Source: Symsagittifera roscoffensis
Lineage: Eukaryota > Xenacoelomorpha > Acoela > Convolutidae
DNA: 64,000 bases
Assembly: GCF_963678635.1 (NCBI RefSeq)
Contig: NC_087070.1
Coordinates: forward strand, 48,155,467-48,219,466
Direction of reading: 5' to 3'
A program made the translations under genes and the position numbers. This document shows positions 1 through 11,841 of the stretch, piece after piece; position 1 is the first letter of the stretch; each line of letters begins with the position of its first letter. Below the pieces are notes generated by a model. That model was not told the origin of the DNA, did not search any database, and saw only the letters and a list, made by a program, of their open reading frames with translations.

Positions 1-560
1 AAAACTGAAATCAACTACAAATTTTTATAAACCAATTTGCAAAACACCCAGAACAGTAGTAACCAAAAAGAACAAGCCAAAAAACTTAACAGGCCTCAAA
101 AAAGTAGAAAAAACAAATTAACAGTTTGTCAAACTTGACTTTCAAAATTATCAACGTCGTTGCAATTCAAAAATGTTTAAGCAAACCCATTTTTGATGAA
201 GCTGATCCAAAGAGAAAAAAATGATTGAACGGGCAAATTCGTTATTATAGCAGAAATTCTTCAAATTGAAATCCGGATTTGTTGAAACTAAAAATCGGAT
301 CTTGTTAACTATTTCCTCCCTATGCTTATGCATCTACTATTTTTGATAACCATTTTTGTATAAAATATGCAATTCAAAAATGTCAACAATTAATTGGTTT
401 TCATTTTTGCGCGCTCGTAGTTGTAGCACTCCACTCCTTAAATAATACATACTTTAAAAATTTTAATTAAATATATTTTCTGAAAATTGTTTTCAGCTAT
501 TGAAAATGTGTCAGCCAAATTTGAAACTTCTGAAAATCAAAATACGTCCCGTACCCAGGG
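1..560. other. AT-rich non-coding stretch
   Basis: No exon, RNA gene or clear repeat is visible. The only open frame (151-333, minus) is short, low in complexity and has no recognisable motif. Confidence 0.5.
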
Positions 561-760
561 GATATTCTGTGCAAAATCTGAAATTCTTTATTTCTTACAT
601 AAATTGATTCTCAGATCTGAAATTCTTTATTTCAATTCTTGATAAGAATTTACAAATTTCAGAGCTGAAATTTGGATCTGAAATCGAAAACTTCAGATCT
701 GAAATAACCTTGAAAAACAAAAATTCAGATCTGAAATCAGATCTGAGAAACCTTTTGTTA
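561..760. repeat. Cluster of palindromic TTCAGATCTGAA-like motifs
   Basis: The 12-base palindrome TTCAGATCTGAA and close variants (CAGATCTGAAAT, GGATCTGAAATC, CAGAGCTGAAAT) recur about eight times in 200 bases, in both orientations. The two-fold symmetry of each unit means the cluster can also fold back on itself. It is probably a decayed simple repeat or MITE remnant; no function can be assigned. Confidence 0.6.
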
Positions 761-3100
761 AATTATAAATTAAGCAGTTTGAACAAAAAATGAGTGTTTA
801 TTAGTTGATGTTTCTGCAATACACAATTATGTTTAGATTAACTAGCGGTAAAAAAAATTCCAAATAATTTCACAAAAAGTGTTTATTGGAACTAAATTTT
901 TTGTTCAACTGTGTTAAAATAATTTCAAAACTGTAAGATCTGTCAAATTTTTGATTTTTATGAGCTATTTAGTTGAGAGCATAATTTTCCTTTTGTTTGG
1001 AGAATCGTTTTGAATTAAAAGAAATCGAAAAAATATATATATTTTCTTCAACACAAAATTAAATCATTTCGAAAAAATTGGATCAATAGGTAAACATTTT
1101 ATTCAGCTGTGAATTCCAAAAACTGAGATGCAACTAAGCATCAAGATCCAATTCAATTTTTTAAATTGGAAACCATAATTAGGTCCCTCTGAAAAAAATA
1201 TGTTCAAAAGTAAGCTTTAAAAAATTCACAGACATACCACTCAACCAGCAAAATGAGGTTCAACCAATTTCGTGCAACAAATAGTTACACGGCCTATCTG
1301 AATACAAAATAAATAAGTGCCCAAATCCACTTTAAACAAAAAAACAACAAAATTGCGTTTTATAACCTGCTTGAGATATTGACAATTTTCGGAAAATAAA
1401 TTCAGAAAATTGTCATCACACTTTTACTGTTAACACTTTTTAACTATCAATTTTCGGAAAACAAAATATATCACGTGAACCTCTCTGAATTTACACAATC
1501 TAATATGGTCATAATTTGTTCATACAGCTAACCCCAATCAGAGAAAACAAGATCAAACTATGTATTCAATTATCCTATTATTTCAAAACGAAAATCAAAC
1601 GGCAAAAATTTTTATAGCGTGAACTTAACTTAAACTCTTTCCTGAACTAAATCATAGCCAGCAGAAGGTTGGAAAAAAAAGTAAAAGAACAAAGAAACCG
1701 AAAAAAAAGTCGAATATCTTTCGAATAATTTTCAACGTTTGATGGTTTTATATGATTAGCTTGTTTTGTTAAATTTATCCCTTTTACAGAAATTTGACCC
1801 AATGTAACAATTTTTTGTTTAGCTGAAAACTCAGACAACTCAAGTTCATATTCGAAACTATAGACATGAATTTCGTGATCATTCGTGATCTTTGCACTTT
1901 TTCGTGATCTTTGCACTTTTGCTATTCTATAGTAGAATTTCCACTCCTTCTAACAAAAAAATGACTTGAACTTGAAAAGACCAAAATTCAAACCGCAAAA
2001 AATCAATATTGAGAGAGATCAAATTTTAAGCCTTTTTGATGAAAGAAAAATCAGCCAACAGAGAGCTGGGAAAAGGTCAATAAACGCAAGAAAACAGATA
2101 CAAACAGGTCATTGTGAAAAAACCAGGTCCGTATAAAAACATAGGATTGCATAGCCATTAGGTAGTTTGAGAAGTTTTAATGGACATTACGTAAGAAAAA
2201 CTTACATCACCTTTGCGAATCCAGAAATATAGAAATTCAGGAAACAACCTTCAATTTGTTCACGATCAAATTGGATTTTTCGCGACATGATTGTTGATTT
2301 CTTTATAAAATCAGTTCAAATTTTTTTAAAAGAAGACAAACTACAATATCGAAGAGCAAAAATGCAAAGTTCACGACAAACGTTTTCGAATTTTTCGAGT
2401 TTATTTCTCATATTTCCCAACGGAATAAAAAAAAATTATCTTATGATCCAGTTTTCTCACATTGGGTTGATGTTATCAAAAAAAGTATCAGTCATGAACT
2501 TTTATGAAATTCGAAGAGCTTTAAGGGCATTTAGTTTTTTCTGAAATTGGATTGTTGTTATTTTTCAAAAACCAAGCCAGTATTTGTTCTGTTTCCTTGC
2601 GTTCATAGACACTTTTCAAAAGCGGAACAAAAAACTACCTATTGATTAGTTAGTTTTCAAATAGGTTATTACTATCAAAAAAAGTATCGACCATAAACTG
2701 TTCTTGAAAATCAAAGAGCTTAAAAACTTAAGGGCAAACACTTTTTCGTTGAAATTTGAAATAGGAAGTCAGTCATTGTTTTTTTTTGAGTTTTCTTGCA
2801 GTCATTGAATCTTTTCCAACTGTTTGTTGGATATGTATGATAAAATTCACCCAAAGAGGAAAATAGATCAAAAAGAAAATTTTATGATTCAATAGGAAAT
2901 CTGAAAAGTAAAAATTCATTTAAAACTAAATCTCAAGCTCCATTTTCCCTCCCTTTGTATCTTTATTGTTGTTGAGCACAATTTGCTTTTTACTTAGCAA
3001 ATTTTAGCCGGAAGTTAAATTGAATTGAAAAGGTATAATCTATGGAATTAAAATCTATGACGACGGTGCAAACTATGAGCTGTTTGTTTATAAATCTCCA
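761..3100. other. Non-coding, decayed dispersed-repeat fragments
   Basis: No gene is visible. Pieces of a dispersed family recur here: a GGATCAATAGGTAAACATTTT stretch near 1080 and an AATAAACGCAAGAAAACAG stretch near 2080, both matching fuller copies at 3350-3766 and 17840-18262. A 19-base direct repeat containing TTCGTGATCTTTGCAC lies at 1880-1920. Confidence 0.5.
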
Positions 3101-3104
3101 TCAA

Positions 3105-3302
3105 TCACTCATAACTAGTTGTTGAGCTCCCAAAAAACTTGCTTTCAAAAATTTTAGGCTGCTCTGCATCATACTTGAATTCAATGACCACTGGAAAACC
3201 AAAGCTTATGTGAAGATGGTGTTTTGAGGCCCGGCAGCTTAACATAAAATTTAAAAAAAAATCCCAAACTTGCAATTTAGCAGTGTGGTCTATGCCGACC
3301 AC
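3105..3302 (-). other. Orphan protein-like ORF, 65 codons, function unknown
   Basis: This short frame has a more balanced amino-acid composition than the surrounding AT-rich frames, with alternating hydrophobic strands around SFGFPVVIEFKYD. A stop lies directly upstream of the first codons. A faint resemblance to the last beta-strands of sliding-clamp proteins (PCNA or 9-1-1 type) is only an impression. No partner exons were found upstream, so it is either an exon relic or chance. TTAAG just before it could act as a weak splice acceptor. Confidence 0.2.
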
Positions 3303-3349
3303 TTAATTAGGCGAAGATTAACTTTTACATTCATTAAAACACATATTGA

Positions 3350-3766
3350 AAAAGAGTAATGAACGCAAGAAAGCAAAAAAAAACACTGATTTTCTTTAAA
3401 AAACCTCAACTTTCGAAATTCATAGAAAAAAAGATGCCTATTAAGTTCTTTGAATTTCTAAAATAATAAATGACTGGCGCTTTTTTGATAATATGAACCC
3501 AATTTGAGAAAAATGGATCAACAGGTAAGGTTTTTATTCCGCTGGGAAATCTTAAAAATAATTTCCACTTTCGAAACTAGAAATCGTTCACGTTTTTTCG
3601 CGCCATTTCCCCGTTCGTATTTGGAGAGTACTATTTACGTCATTTTCAGCAGATTAATTTCCATTGAACTCAAAAAGTGCATTTAAGTGTATCAATATTT
3701 CAAGACTTTTTCCTGAACAAAAAACGAAAAAAAATCAGCAAGACCTATATAAGAGTCTTCACTACG
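3350..3766 (+). repeat. Dispersed repeat family R1, near-complete copy
   Basis: The stretch starts near AATGAACGCAAGAAAGC, passes through ATGGATCAACAGGTAAGG and ends at GACCTATATAAGAGT. The same blocks in the same order occur at 17840-18262, with partial copies near 1080, 2060 and 10830-11060. The copies are strongly diverged. No coding capacity is seen. Confidence 0.6.
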
Positions 3767-4019
3767 CACTACGTTCATTAGTCATAAAAATCAGGTTGTT
3801 TTAACATATTGAAAATTAAGGTTTGATTGTTATTCGTCTTCATGAGCTTTTTAGCACCTAGTTAAAGCAATTATAGCATGGTGAAAAGCACAAATGCTTA
3901 CCCTTCGCCACAAGACACCACTAACTAACTTTTACTTGAAACAACCACTTAACAATACCAATAAGCTGTCTAAAAAAATTGCATGGTACAAAACTGTCAA
4001 CATTCAGTTATTATAAAAG

Positions 4020-4400
4020 CAAGACTGCTCATATATCAGAAAAGCCCTGAATATTCCAACTGCCGCTTTATCGTTATCGAATATTTGTTGGAAAAGAAAA
4101 ACAAAAAACCGTTATTTTTGGACTATATGAAACATCTAGCGTGAAAACTTGAGATGTAAGAAATTAACATGAGCGATTAGCTTGCCTCAAATCAATTTGG
4201 AACAATTTGCTGAAGCGGTATATTTTTAATGGGAGATGCTATCTTTTTTGGGATATCAAAAAGATTTGTAAATAACCATTCTTCCAATACTTGGGTGAAT
4301 AAAAAAAACACCCGAAGCACAAATATTCCGCATTTCTTCGAAAGTCGGAACAATATTGCAGCACACTTTTTAAAAAAGATAGTTATTGCAGCCCGCAACA
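4020..4400. repeat. MITE-like repeat family R2, copy 1
   Basis: The left part reads GACTGCTC..GCCCTGAA..TTCCAACTGCC and the right part reads AGCACAAATATTCCG..CGAAAGTCGGAACAAT. GTTCCGACT and AGTCGGAAC are inverted copies of each other. A second copy with the same blocks lies at 12365-12905. The layout suggests a non-autonomous element with short inverted ends. Confidence 0.55.
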
Positions 4401-4539
4401 TTAGTGGCTGCAATCATCACATAAACTTCTTAACAATCCCTTTATAGTATCTACTAAAAATCTCAAATTCAAAATTGCCTTTCAACAAAAATGTTTCTTT
4501 ATTCCAGATGTTTTAAGGACAAAGATAATTAATTGTAGT

Positions 4540-4858
4540 TCCTGCGAATCGCAGAGGAGCTATCAGTAGGCCTAAACAGTCCTGTCGAGGATAGTCCGTT
4601 TGTATTATTTCCCCACATTCCAGACTGTGTTATTTTGTTGAGCGAAGCTCTTTTTTGCGACTCAAGGCCGTTTTTGTGCGTCTAGAACTTTCACGTGGTA
4701 CCACTTTTGCAGCCAAATTTGGTCAGGTTGTGGTAGACCTGAAGCTAGAGGTCAAGTGAGAGCTCGTCCTCACACACTATCATTGCCATGGCATGGGATC
4801 GATTACACGATCTGACGATTCCAAAGTGAACGCCTTACCACTATGCTAAGTGCCCCAG
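4540..4858 (-). repeat. tRNA-derived SINE-like element
   Basis: On the minus strand the head (about 4858 down to 4787) resembles a tRNA. There is an A-box-like TTAGCATAGTGG, an anticodon-arm-like segment and a B-box-like AATCGATCCC. It is followed by a unique tail of about 240 bases. The T arm is too degraded for a working tRNA, so an RNA polymerase III-type retroposon is the best reading. Confidence 0.5.
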
Positions 4859-4859
4859 G

Positions 4860-5349
4860 CTATCTTGCAAGATTCTTGCGAGATCTCGCATGAGAGAACA
4901 ATTCTTTTCAGAACTTCTACAATATTTTAGTGAGAAAACTCAACTAAACACCTTGCACATTTTTCTATGATTCTTCTTTGTATTTCTGAATGAACAGTAC
5001 ATAATCTACACATTATAACAATTCAAAATAATTTTAAGTCAGGGGACTGTCTGGTCTACTGTAAAACTAATGGTAGACTAAATGTTCGGTCGGAGAAATG
5101 CTTTATTTTACGTTCCGACTCAACTTATTGCAATTCGTTTTCTTTTCATTATGTCATTCAATGTGAATACAAAAAAAATCCAGTACAGTGATACTTCATG
5201 GCAATATACGACTTACACAATTTCCATGATTCCCAGAGGCTATGACAAAGGCGGGTTATCATCATCGGTTCTGTAATGAAATTTCCATCATCATTAAGCT
5301 CAATATTGGTATGATCAGCTACAGTTGGCAATTGGTTGGACTTAAAACC
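4860..5349. other. Non-coding spacer
   Basis: No supported feature is seen. A short minus-strand frame at 5158-5361 may continue the neighbouring BEL/Pao relic but shows no clear motif. Confidence 0.4.
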
Positions 5350-6035
5350 CTTTAACAACATCGTGAAATAGCAGTATCAGTGATTTAAAAGCAGCGTAGT
5401 CTACTTGATACGGAAAGTATCGAACATCGTCAGGGAGGCTGTTCATGTTCACATTACTCAGCCAGGAGTGATCCGATGGAAGTCGTTCCATGCCCGTAGA
5501 TGGTCGGTCTGCTTGCGGCATCCTCGTCGAGCAATGAAACTTATTATTCTTCAACAATCAAGGCTTTTGAAGTATCCAAGTGGATTTATTTAGAAAGAGA
5601 AGCAGCTTAAAACTACTACGTAACACTTCAGTATTTTATCAGCCTTCTTGTAGTAAACTGGTCCGGCTAAGTTGATCATTGTAGACGAACGGTGGCGACG
5701 GGTTGAATCTCTTACTATCGTAATTTTCCATAAGCTGAATCATTGCTCTGCTATAAAATCTGAAGCAAGCGATGCATTTGCCTGTTGTGCCAAAGACTTG
5801 TCTCGTAGGATCCAGAATTGCTGATTATTGCGACTGACAGAGGCATTTAATCTAGTATAGCTGAACAAGCTGACTTTGGAGAATCATAGTTTTTGACAAA
5901 TACGTTTTCGGAGACCAAATTGTGCTAACATTGTTTATTCAATTAGGCAGTTAGCTGCTGCGAATCGTCCAGTAACACTAAGCAATTCATCATTGTCTAT
6001 CAATGAATACAGCTAAACGAGGCTTGATGTCCGGT
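5350..6035 (-). pseudogene. Decayed BEL/Pao-type integrase relic
   Basis: Conceptual translation of the minus strand, across many stops and frame changes, gives fragments in the order expected for the end of a BEL/Pao polyprotein. First comes SLIDNDELLSVTGRFAAA (6000-5950), like the segment before the integrase zinc finger. Next is NLAGPVYYKKADK with a following VVVLSCFS (about 5680-5600), like the strand around the first catalytic Asp. Last is SFIARRGC (about 5550-5525), like the helix before the second Asp. No LTRs are visible around it. It is an old, dead fragment; the family call rests on motif order rather than long similarity. Confidence 0.45.
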
Positions 6036-6432
6036 TACCGTCTTGGAGGTTCTATGATTTTTTGAGCTCAAATTCTTTAGAGGTTGGAAAAATAATCTGG
6101 AAAAACTCCCAGCAAAAACCTAGAAGTCGTTTCAACAATCAACAACGCTGATTTTAGAAAAATTTGCCACCCTACAATTCAATTCAATTTTGTAATGAGA
6201 AAAGCAACATACTTGTAAATCAATATGCTATCAGATTCCCCAATTTTTCTGTATTCTTTAGTCGTTGTATCAATTTTGATACCAAAGGAACAGTTTTTGT
6301 TCTCATGCGAAAAATTTCGCTAGCAAAAATAGAACTTTTTGCCGGTAACGTGGTCCAGATGCGCGGAAATTCAATTAAGTTTTTATGTAGGTAATTTTCC
6401 CTCATCGAAAACTTTTGAATATGTAGGTTTTT

Positions 6433-6521
6433 GGCTCTTTTCCAGTTTCCCACCCATTTAAAATAGACTTTCATCAAATAAATTTCAAGAAAAGTCAAAG
6501 AGGGGGACTGGAAAAGAGCCA
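6433..6521. repeat. Short inverted repeat (hairpin-forming)
   Basis: TGGCTCTTTTCCAGT at the left and ACTGGAAAAGAGCCA at the right are perfect inverse complements separated by about 60 bases. It could be a small foldback element. The GGAAAAGAGCCAGT arm recurs near 17850 beside repeat family R1. Confidence 0.6.
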
Positions 6522-6544
6522 GGTTTTTGCCCAAAATCTAATTT

Positions 6545-7040
6545 TGATTGAGATTTTTCCATAAATTCTTTGCAAAAATTGGTGCTCGAAATCTGATTTG
6601 TATTGACATTTTTCATGATTTCTATAACATCTGGCACGTGTGTATAAAAACCGCGACTAAAATATTACTATTTTTTACTAGCATGTTTTTCAGATTTCTA
6701 GTAATCAGATTGAAGTTCAGGTTCCAATAAGTAACGGGCACCAAAATTGCATTATGGAATTTTGCCACATTCCGGCTTTGCACAGCGATTATTAAAGAAA
6801 ATCAAATAAAAATTAAGGATATATAGGAAAAAAATAAAGATAACACGGGATATTATATTCCCTATCAATCTCACCTTCGATAGTCCTTCTTTATAGCGTA
6901 ATGCAAAAACCCATGCGCTTAGGACCGAGGACTACTCGCATTTGGACCAAAATCCGAAGAAAAAATAATTTGCCAAAATAATTTTGGACACATTAAACGA
7001 CAGTGCGAGCATTCAAACCTTCTTCACGATAACAGCAGTC
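6545..7040. other. Non-coding spacer
   Basis: No gene, RNA or distinct repeat is supported in this stretch. Confidence 0.4.
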
Positions 7041-7044
7041 TGGC

Positions 7045-7290
7045 TGAATGTCCCACGTTTCGCCCCCGACACATTTCGACCCTCTTGAATCTAGTGCCAC
7101 ATTTCGCTCCTCACACATTTCACCCCTAATAATTTCACACATTTCGTCCTCGCAAGTTTGGCCCCTAACTTATTACAGTTAATTAACCGCCGCTTTCTTA
7201 ACGTACATTAGGGGCGAAATGTGTTTGGGTCGAAATGCGCCGTAATTTATGAGGGGCAAAACGTGTGAGGGGCAAAATGTGTGAATACCA
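7045..7290. repeat. Inverted array of CACATTTCGCCCCT units
   Basis: About ten loose copies of CACATTTCGCCCCT or its complement lie in 245 bases. The left half (7050-7160) holds them mostly in one orientation and the right half (7200-7285) in the other, so the whole segment can fold into an imperfect hairpin around a spacer at 7165-7200. It looks like a foldback or MITE-type repeat; no coding content. Confidence 0.65.
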
Positions 7291-7591
7291 GTCCGGTTAT
7301 CTTTAGTTCTGATTAAAAAATCAAGATCAACTTTGACTTAAACCTACATGTAAACCGATTATCGCAACAAACGTTTGAAGTGGACTAGAATCATTTCAAC
7401 TAAACACACCAGCAATGTATATCAAAGCAATTGGTACCTTATTGACAATACAATTTCATTTTTTGAACCATAAGCAATTTACGATTATCAAGGATTTAAC
7501 TCAGCGCAACTTGACCCGGCATTCCATCAGCCTGTTAGCATGTGATAAGTACTAATGCCGACAAGTGACCTTTTTTCTTCTAGATGCCGCA

Positions 7592-10500
7592 TCATTCGAC
7601 AGCAACTTTAGTTAATAGGTTGTCGAAGTTTTTGACATCTGGAGGTACGAATGTTCGCTTTGCTTCCTCACTCAAGAACACCTCCTTGGAGTAGTATGAG
7701 AAAGGCAGACTCGTATCCTGCAAGTGAGGGTTCCGACTTAGAAACTCCTCGAAGGACTCCAGACTGTCAGCGGGGGAATCCTTGATGGCATTGTTGACCA
7801 TGGAGAGGTAGAAAACGGAGATGGTCTCACTGTACCCGAAGATGATCTTGTCTCTGTTTGTGCTGTTGAATTTACGGATACCTTCTCGCACCTTAACACA
7901 AAAAACTAGGTAAATTAGTGGAATGTCTTGTTTCAACAAACAATGCTTTATTAAGACATAATTTTTAACCATGATATTTAAAAAGTCAACTTGTTGCATA
8001 ACAGCGAAAACATTGTCACAATTAATTTTTATTGTTCCAGTATAATCTCAACTTGCATCTTCTAAGACATCTTCTTCGCCGTAATGAGCAAGTGAATTTT
8101 TAGCTGAGACCAAATCTAAACTTCAGATAAATTCACCCCAACTGACCTTATTGAGGGCGGTGTGCATGTCGTATTGTTTGAGGTAGTTCCACCCCATGCG
8201 CAGATGTGCCTTGTGGGTCCAAAAGTCATAGGGTAGCGTGGTGTCTTCGAAGGCTGCGATGAATGTGTCATCTCCGATGGATCTGTATGACCTCCCGAAG
8301 AATAGTAGAGGAGACATTCCGGCTAGAAAAAGACAAATGAAAAAATTTGGGTCCCTCGAAAAAGCAAGTCTGTATGAAGGTTCCCGCTACTTTATAAGTA
8401 TTTCCAAACTCACAAAAAATTGCATATCGGTTCCCATCGTATTTGCATCTATATATTCTAACACAGAGGCGAGGTTGCACATGGCATACACAAGAAAAAA
8501 TATGACGCTATTGAGAAAAACTAATGAGTAAACCTTTGAGTGTACAAAATTTCTTCAGTGACGCACGCCAATTATGAGTCTGCATAATTGCTAAGTGATG
8601 CAAGCCAGTTATGACGCATTAGCAGTACCAGTCAATTTGGAAAAAAAAATTATCAACTAACATGCCTCAATTTATAGAGCGGATGCATTTTAAGTTGTGT
8701 ACGAAAAATTTAATTGAAAACATCCGACCCTGCCCAGGTGCGAACCCTCTTATTGCTTGCGGGTCTAGTTCCCTACCTCTACGCTACAGATACATGATAA
8801 CTTGGTTCTAAAGTGCTATTTGTAATTTAATAGTCTTTGTTAATATCCTTAGCATTGGCTGTACTTAATAGCTGGTTTTTGATCAAAATGAACTCTTTCA
8901 AAATGAACACATTTTGTCGCAACAATATTTGCGTCGCAACAATATTTCGACTTAGGTCGAAAAAAAAAGTTCAAACAAAAACTTTGTGTAATAAATTAGT
9001 CGAAAGAAAACTTGAAAAAAAATGAACATTTTCATTGGAAAAATGAAAAATCAATTTCATAAAATCGGCCGAGAAACACAATCACTAGCATTAAACAATC
9101 TTTTAGTATTTAAGGAGCGGTCACTTACTCGACAACACGTGGTAAGACGCCCATTGATCCAAAAAAAAACGCCAAACAAAATTTTTGTTGTAAAAAACTT
9201 GAGCGATTAAACTTTTAAACTTTTAATTTTTGCACTACAGCCGACCTGATTTAGTTAAAACCAAAATAATCATTTTTGCCCGTATCCCGATAGTGAATAA
9301 GTTCACTAAGCCGACAAAATAAGAGCCGAAATCATTTGGGCCGCAACAAAAAAATGCAAAAAAAAAGAAAACATACCAATCAGACTTAGTAATTCACAAT
9401 CTACAGGGGTCATTCAACGACACTTGAGATTTCATTTAAAATTGCTTAAAGCTCAAAAACAAATCCGTGGTGTGGCAACTAAGCTGAGAAAACATAAGCC
9501 AAGCCGACATTCTCAACTTTTCCCGGAAAAAAGTTTTCAATTTCAGACTTTGTAAAAAAAACAAGGTCCGACTGCGACTCAAACCCGAGAGCATACGGTG
9601 CAAAGGCGACAGCATTACCTCCAGACCAACTGGGACTGGCAATTGCCCAGGTTCGATAATACAGCAACGTCATTTTCTTAGAACGTCATTTGTTTACCGG
9701 TAAAAAGTCTAGTTACCGATTGTAAGACACGCAAGTGTAATTAAAATGAAAATATCGAGAGAGTGGAAAATATTTCGGCTACCATCTTTGAAAATATTCT
9801 ATTTTGAATTTAAAAAATCTGACCATGCCAGTTTTCAACATCTGCAGTAAATTTTCCCAGCCACGTGAAAAAGCAGAGAGAGTCTAGGAACTTGTTTAAA
9901 TATCACACTGAAATGTTATCAGAAAAATATACTCCTTGAATTTCAATCCCATTCAACTTTCGCTCTGTGAATATTTCAGATTGCATGCCTAACTTTTTTC
10001 GCCGCTTATTGGAGAAAAAGCTGATACCACTGAAAAACTTATTGCATATGGTAAAAAAAACTGGCATTCTCACAACCGAAGCAAACTGACATGTCCTTTA
10101 AACTAAATATGGATATCATCATTTGCACTCGCGTAAAAAAAATTCAAGATGCCTTTGAACATATCAAAACTTCATGTGTCATTGTCCGGAGTTGATCCCC
10201 GGCGCTTGGTTAAAAATCACTTGCCTCAACCACCGTGTCAAGCTGCTTGTCTAGATCGTACAAAAAGTAAGACTAGTAGGAAATAAATTTCTGCGTACTA
10301 TTTCGTTTTCAAGATTTTATATTTTACACATCATATCCTAAATAAAACTCCGGAATGAAAATTATACACAGAAAACTATCAATTTGGATGAACAAAATGA
10401 CTTCGTAGTATAAAACAAGCTCTACCCGTATTGAAAATATGCAAGAAAATGTAAGAAAGAGTACCGTTAGCGATGATGGTTTTGAGGACATCGCCATACC

Positions 10501-11841
10501 ATACGAAGTGGTCGCCCACCTGATGGAACTCCCTCTTCGAACAGAGTAAGTGGCCCACACACCCCTCTAACAGGGGCAGATTGAACTCAGTGTCTATTGC
10601 ATGTGGTACTCTCTTGAACTGACTATTTTCCTCTTCCGTGCCTTGGGCCAGCGGAGTTGAGAAGCGGATACTGAGGTTCGCTTGTGTCTCTGAGAGAATG
10701 TTCACTGCAAACAGTCCACTCTCTGTCAACAATGAGTGGAATCTAAACGAAACCACTCAATATAGCTTACAGACATTCGAAAAAATTTCAATTAAATTTC
10801 ACGAAAGACAACACTGACTAACATATTTTGAGACAACTGGATCAATAAGCAATTTTTTGGTTTCACTAGATCTTAGAACTAAAGTCCATTTTTGAAACTT
10901 GAGAACTTTCGAAATTTTTTGTGCCATTTGTACTTTTGTACAATGTGCTTTCCATTTAGCATATGAATTTGAATTGGACTTTAAAAGAAATCAAAAATCC
11001 AACCCCGAAAAAATCAACTTCAGTGCGTACTAATTTTAAGACATTTGCTGAAAAAACACTCGCTGCAAGCCTGCAAACAGTCGCTGCAAACCTAAATAAG
11101 TGTCTTCTTCTCAATCATTAATACTTTAATGTACTCAAATACAACTAAATTTTTGAAAATCGTCTCCACCCTTCTCAATGAGTCAAATAGAAGTGTCAAA
11201 AAGCTAAGAGTTTCATTCAATCCAAAACCTTCAAATATGCCGAAACTCGGACCTCATTGTCTGACCATTTTTTTAAACTGATTGAAACTGGATCCAATTC
11301 CATAAAAACTAATCAAATTGTCTTTTACTGTTAAAATATTCAAATAAGAACGACGTTGCTTACGCAAAAATCCGCATTGTAACAATTTTTTGGCCACTTT
11401 ATTTTAAATAAATGCTACCTGTGAGATAATGTGAAGCAGTTGAAATAGAGAGCAACAAAAAGTTCAGAAGTTAGAATTAAGGCCTTGTTTTTCAAACAGA
11501 AATAATATCTTACGGTCACCTGGAAACTTGAATGCAAAATGTCTTCAAAATCACCAGGTTGCTTATTTTAAATAATTTTGTTCATTTTGATTAACTTTTT
11601 GCAATTTATAATACCTGCTGGGATTCTGCATGCAGAATGAGACTACAGGTGGCTTGGCTGACACACTTGTGAAGGAGCTACAGGTCACTCCTCGCAACAC
11701 ACTCTCCCCGCCTCCACCTGGCGCTCTAGTGGTGACCACGACCACAGAAGTGGGCACATATTGCATCACTCTTCGTAACTCCCTACCTCCACCCCCACTC
11801 GAAGAAGAGAAGCGACAGAAGAAGAGACGCCATATAAACAT
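7592..11841 (-). CDS. Flavin-reductase-fold protein with extra C-terminal domain, four exons
   Basis: Exons are 11841-11615, 10742-10465, 8322-8147 and 7891-7592. They join in frame to 326 codons plus stop. Residues about 16-186 resemble the flavin reductase-like (FMN-binding split-barrel) family: PTSVVVVTTR near the start, GVTCSSFTSVSAKPPVVSF, then SGLFAVNIL, with PLLFFGRSYR closing the barrel exactly across the exon 2/3 join. Residues about 187-326 form a second domain with FWTHKAHLRMGWNYL and GYSETISVFYL, resembling an uncharacterised bacterial helical domain with an H..H/HLR.AW signature. The N terminus (MFIWRLFFCRFSSSS) is basic and Ser-rich, possibly mitochondrial. The acceptor of exon 4 is TTAAG, weak for nematodes, but it is the only one keeping the frame. 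FMN binding or reductase activity is inferred from the fold only. Confidence 0.75.
8721..8790 (-). repeat. tRNA-like segment in intron 2 of the flavin-reductase gene
   Basis: The minus strand shows an A-box-like TAGCGTAGAGG and a B-box-like GGGTTCGCACC at tRNA spacing. The cloverleaf stems are imperfect, so it is read as a pseudo-tRNA or SINE head rather than a working tRNA gene. Confidence 0.45.
9435..9655 (-). repeat. tRNA-derived SINE-like element, family F
   Basis: On the minus strand 9655-9563 shows TGGTCTGGAGG (A-box-like) and GGGTTTGAGTC (B-box-like), with GTCGCCTTTGCACC between them. The same head occurs three times in the tandem array (near 19766, 22079 and 24393). A tail with CCCGGAAAAAAGTTTTCAATTTC also recurs near 14155. 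It sits in intron 2 of the flavin-reductase gene. Confidence 0.5.
10830..11060 (+). repeat. Dispersed repeat family R1, partial copy
   Basis: CTGGATCAATAAGCAATTTTT, a following TTCGAAATTTTTTGTGCC and a downstream AAAAAATCAACTTCAGTGCG match the middle of the R1 copies at 3350-3766 and 17840-18262. It lies in intron 1 of the flavin-reductase gene. Confidence 0.5.

Noticed and set aside
561-760. CRISPR-like array
   Set aside because: The motifs are palindromic, irregularly spaced and diverged, and the host is a eukaryote.
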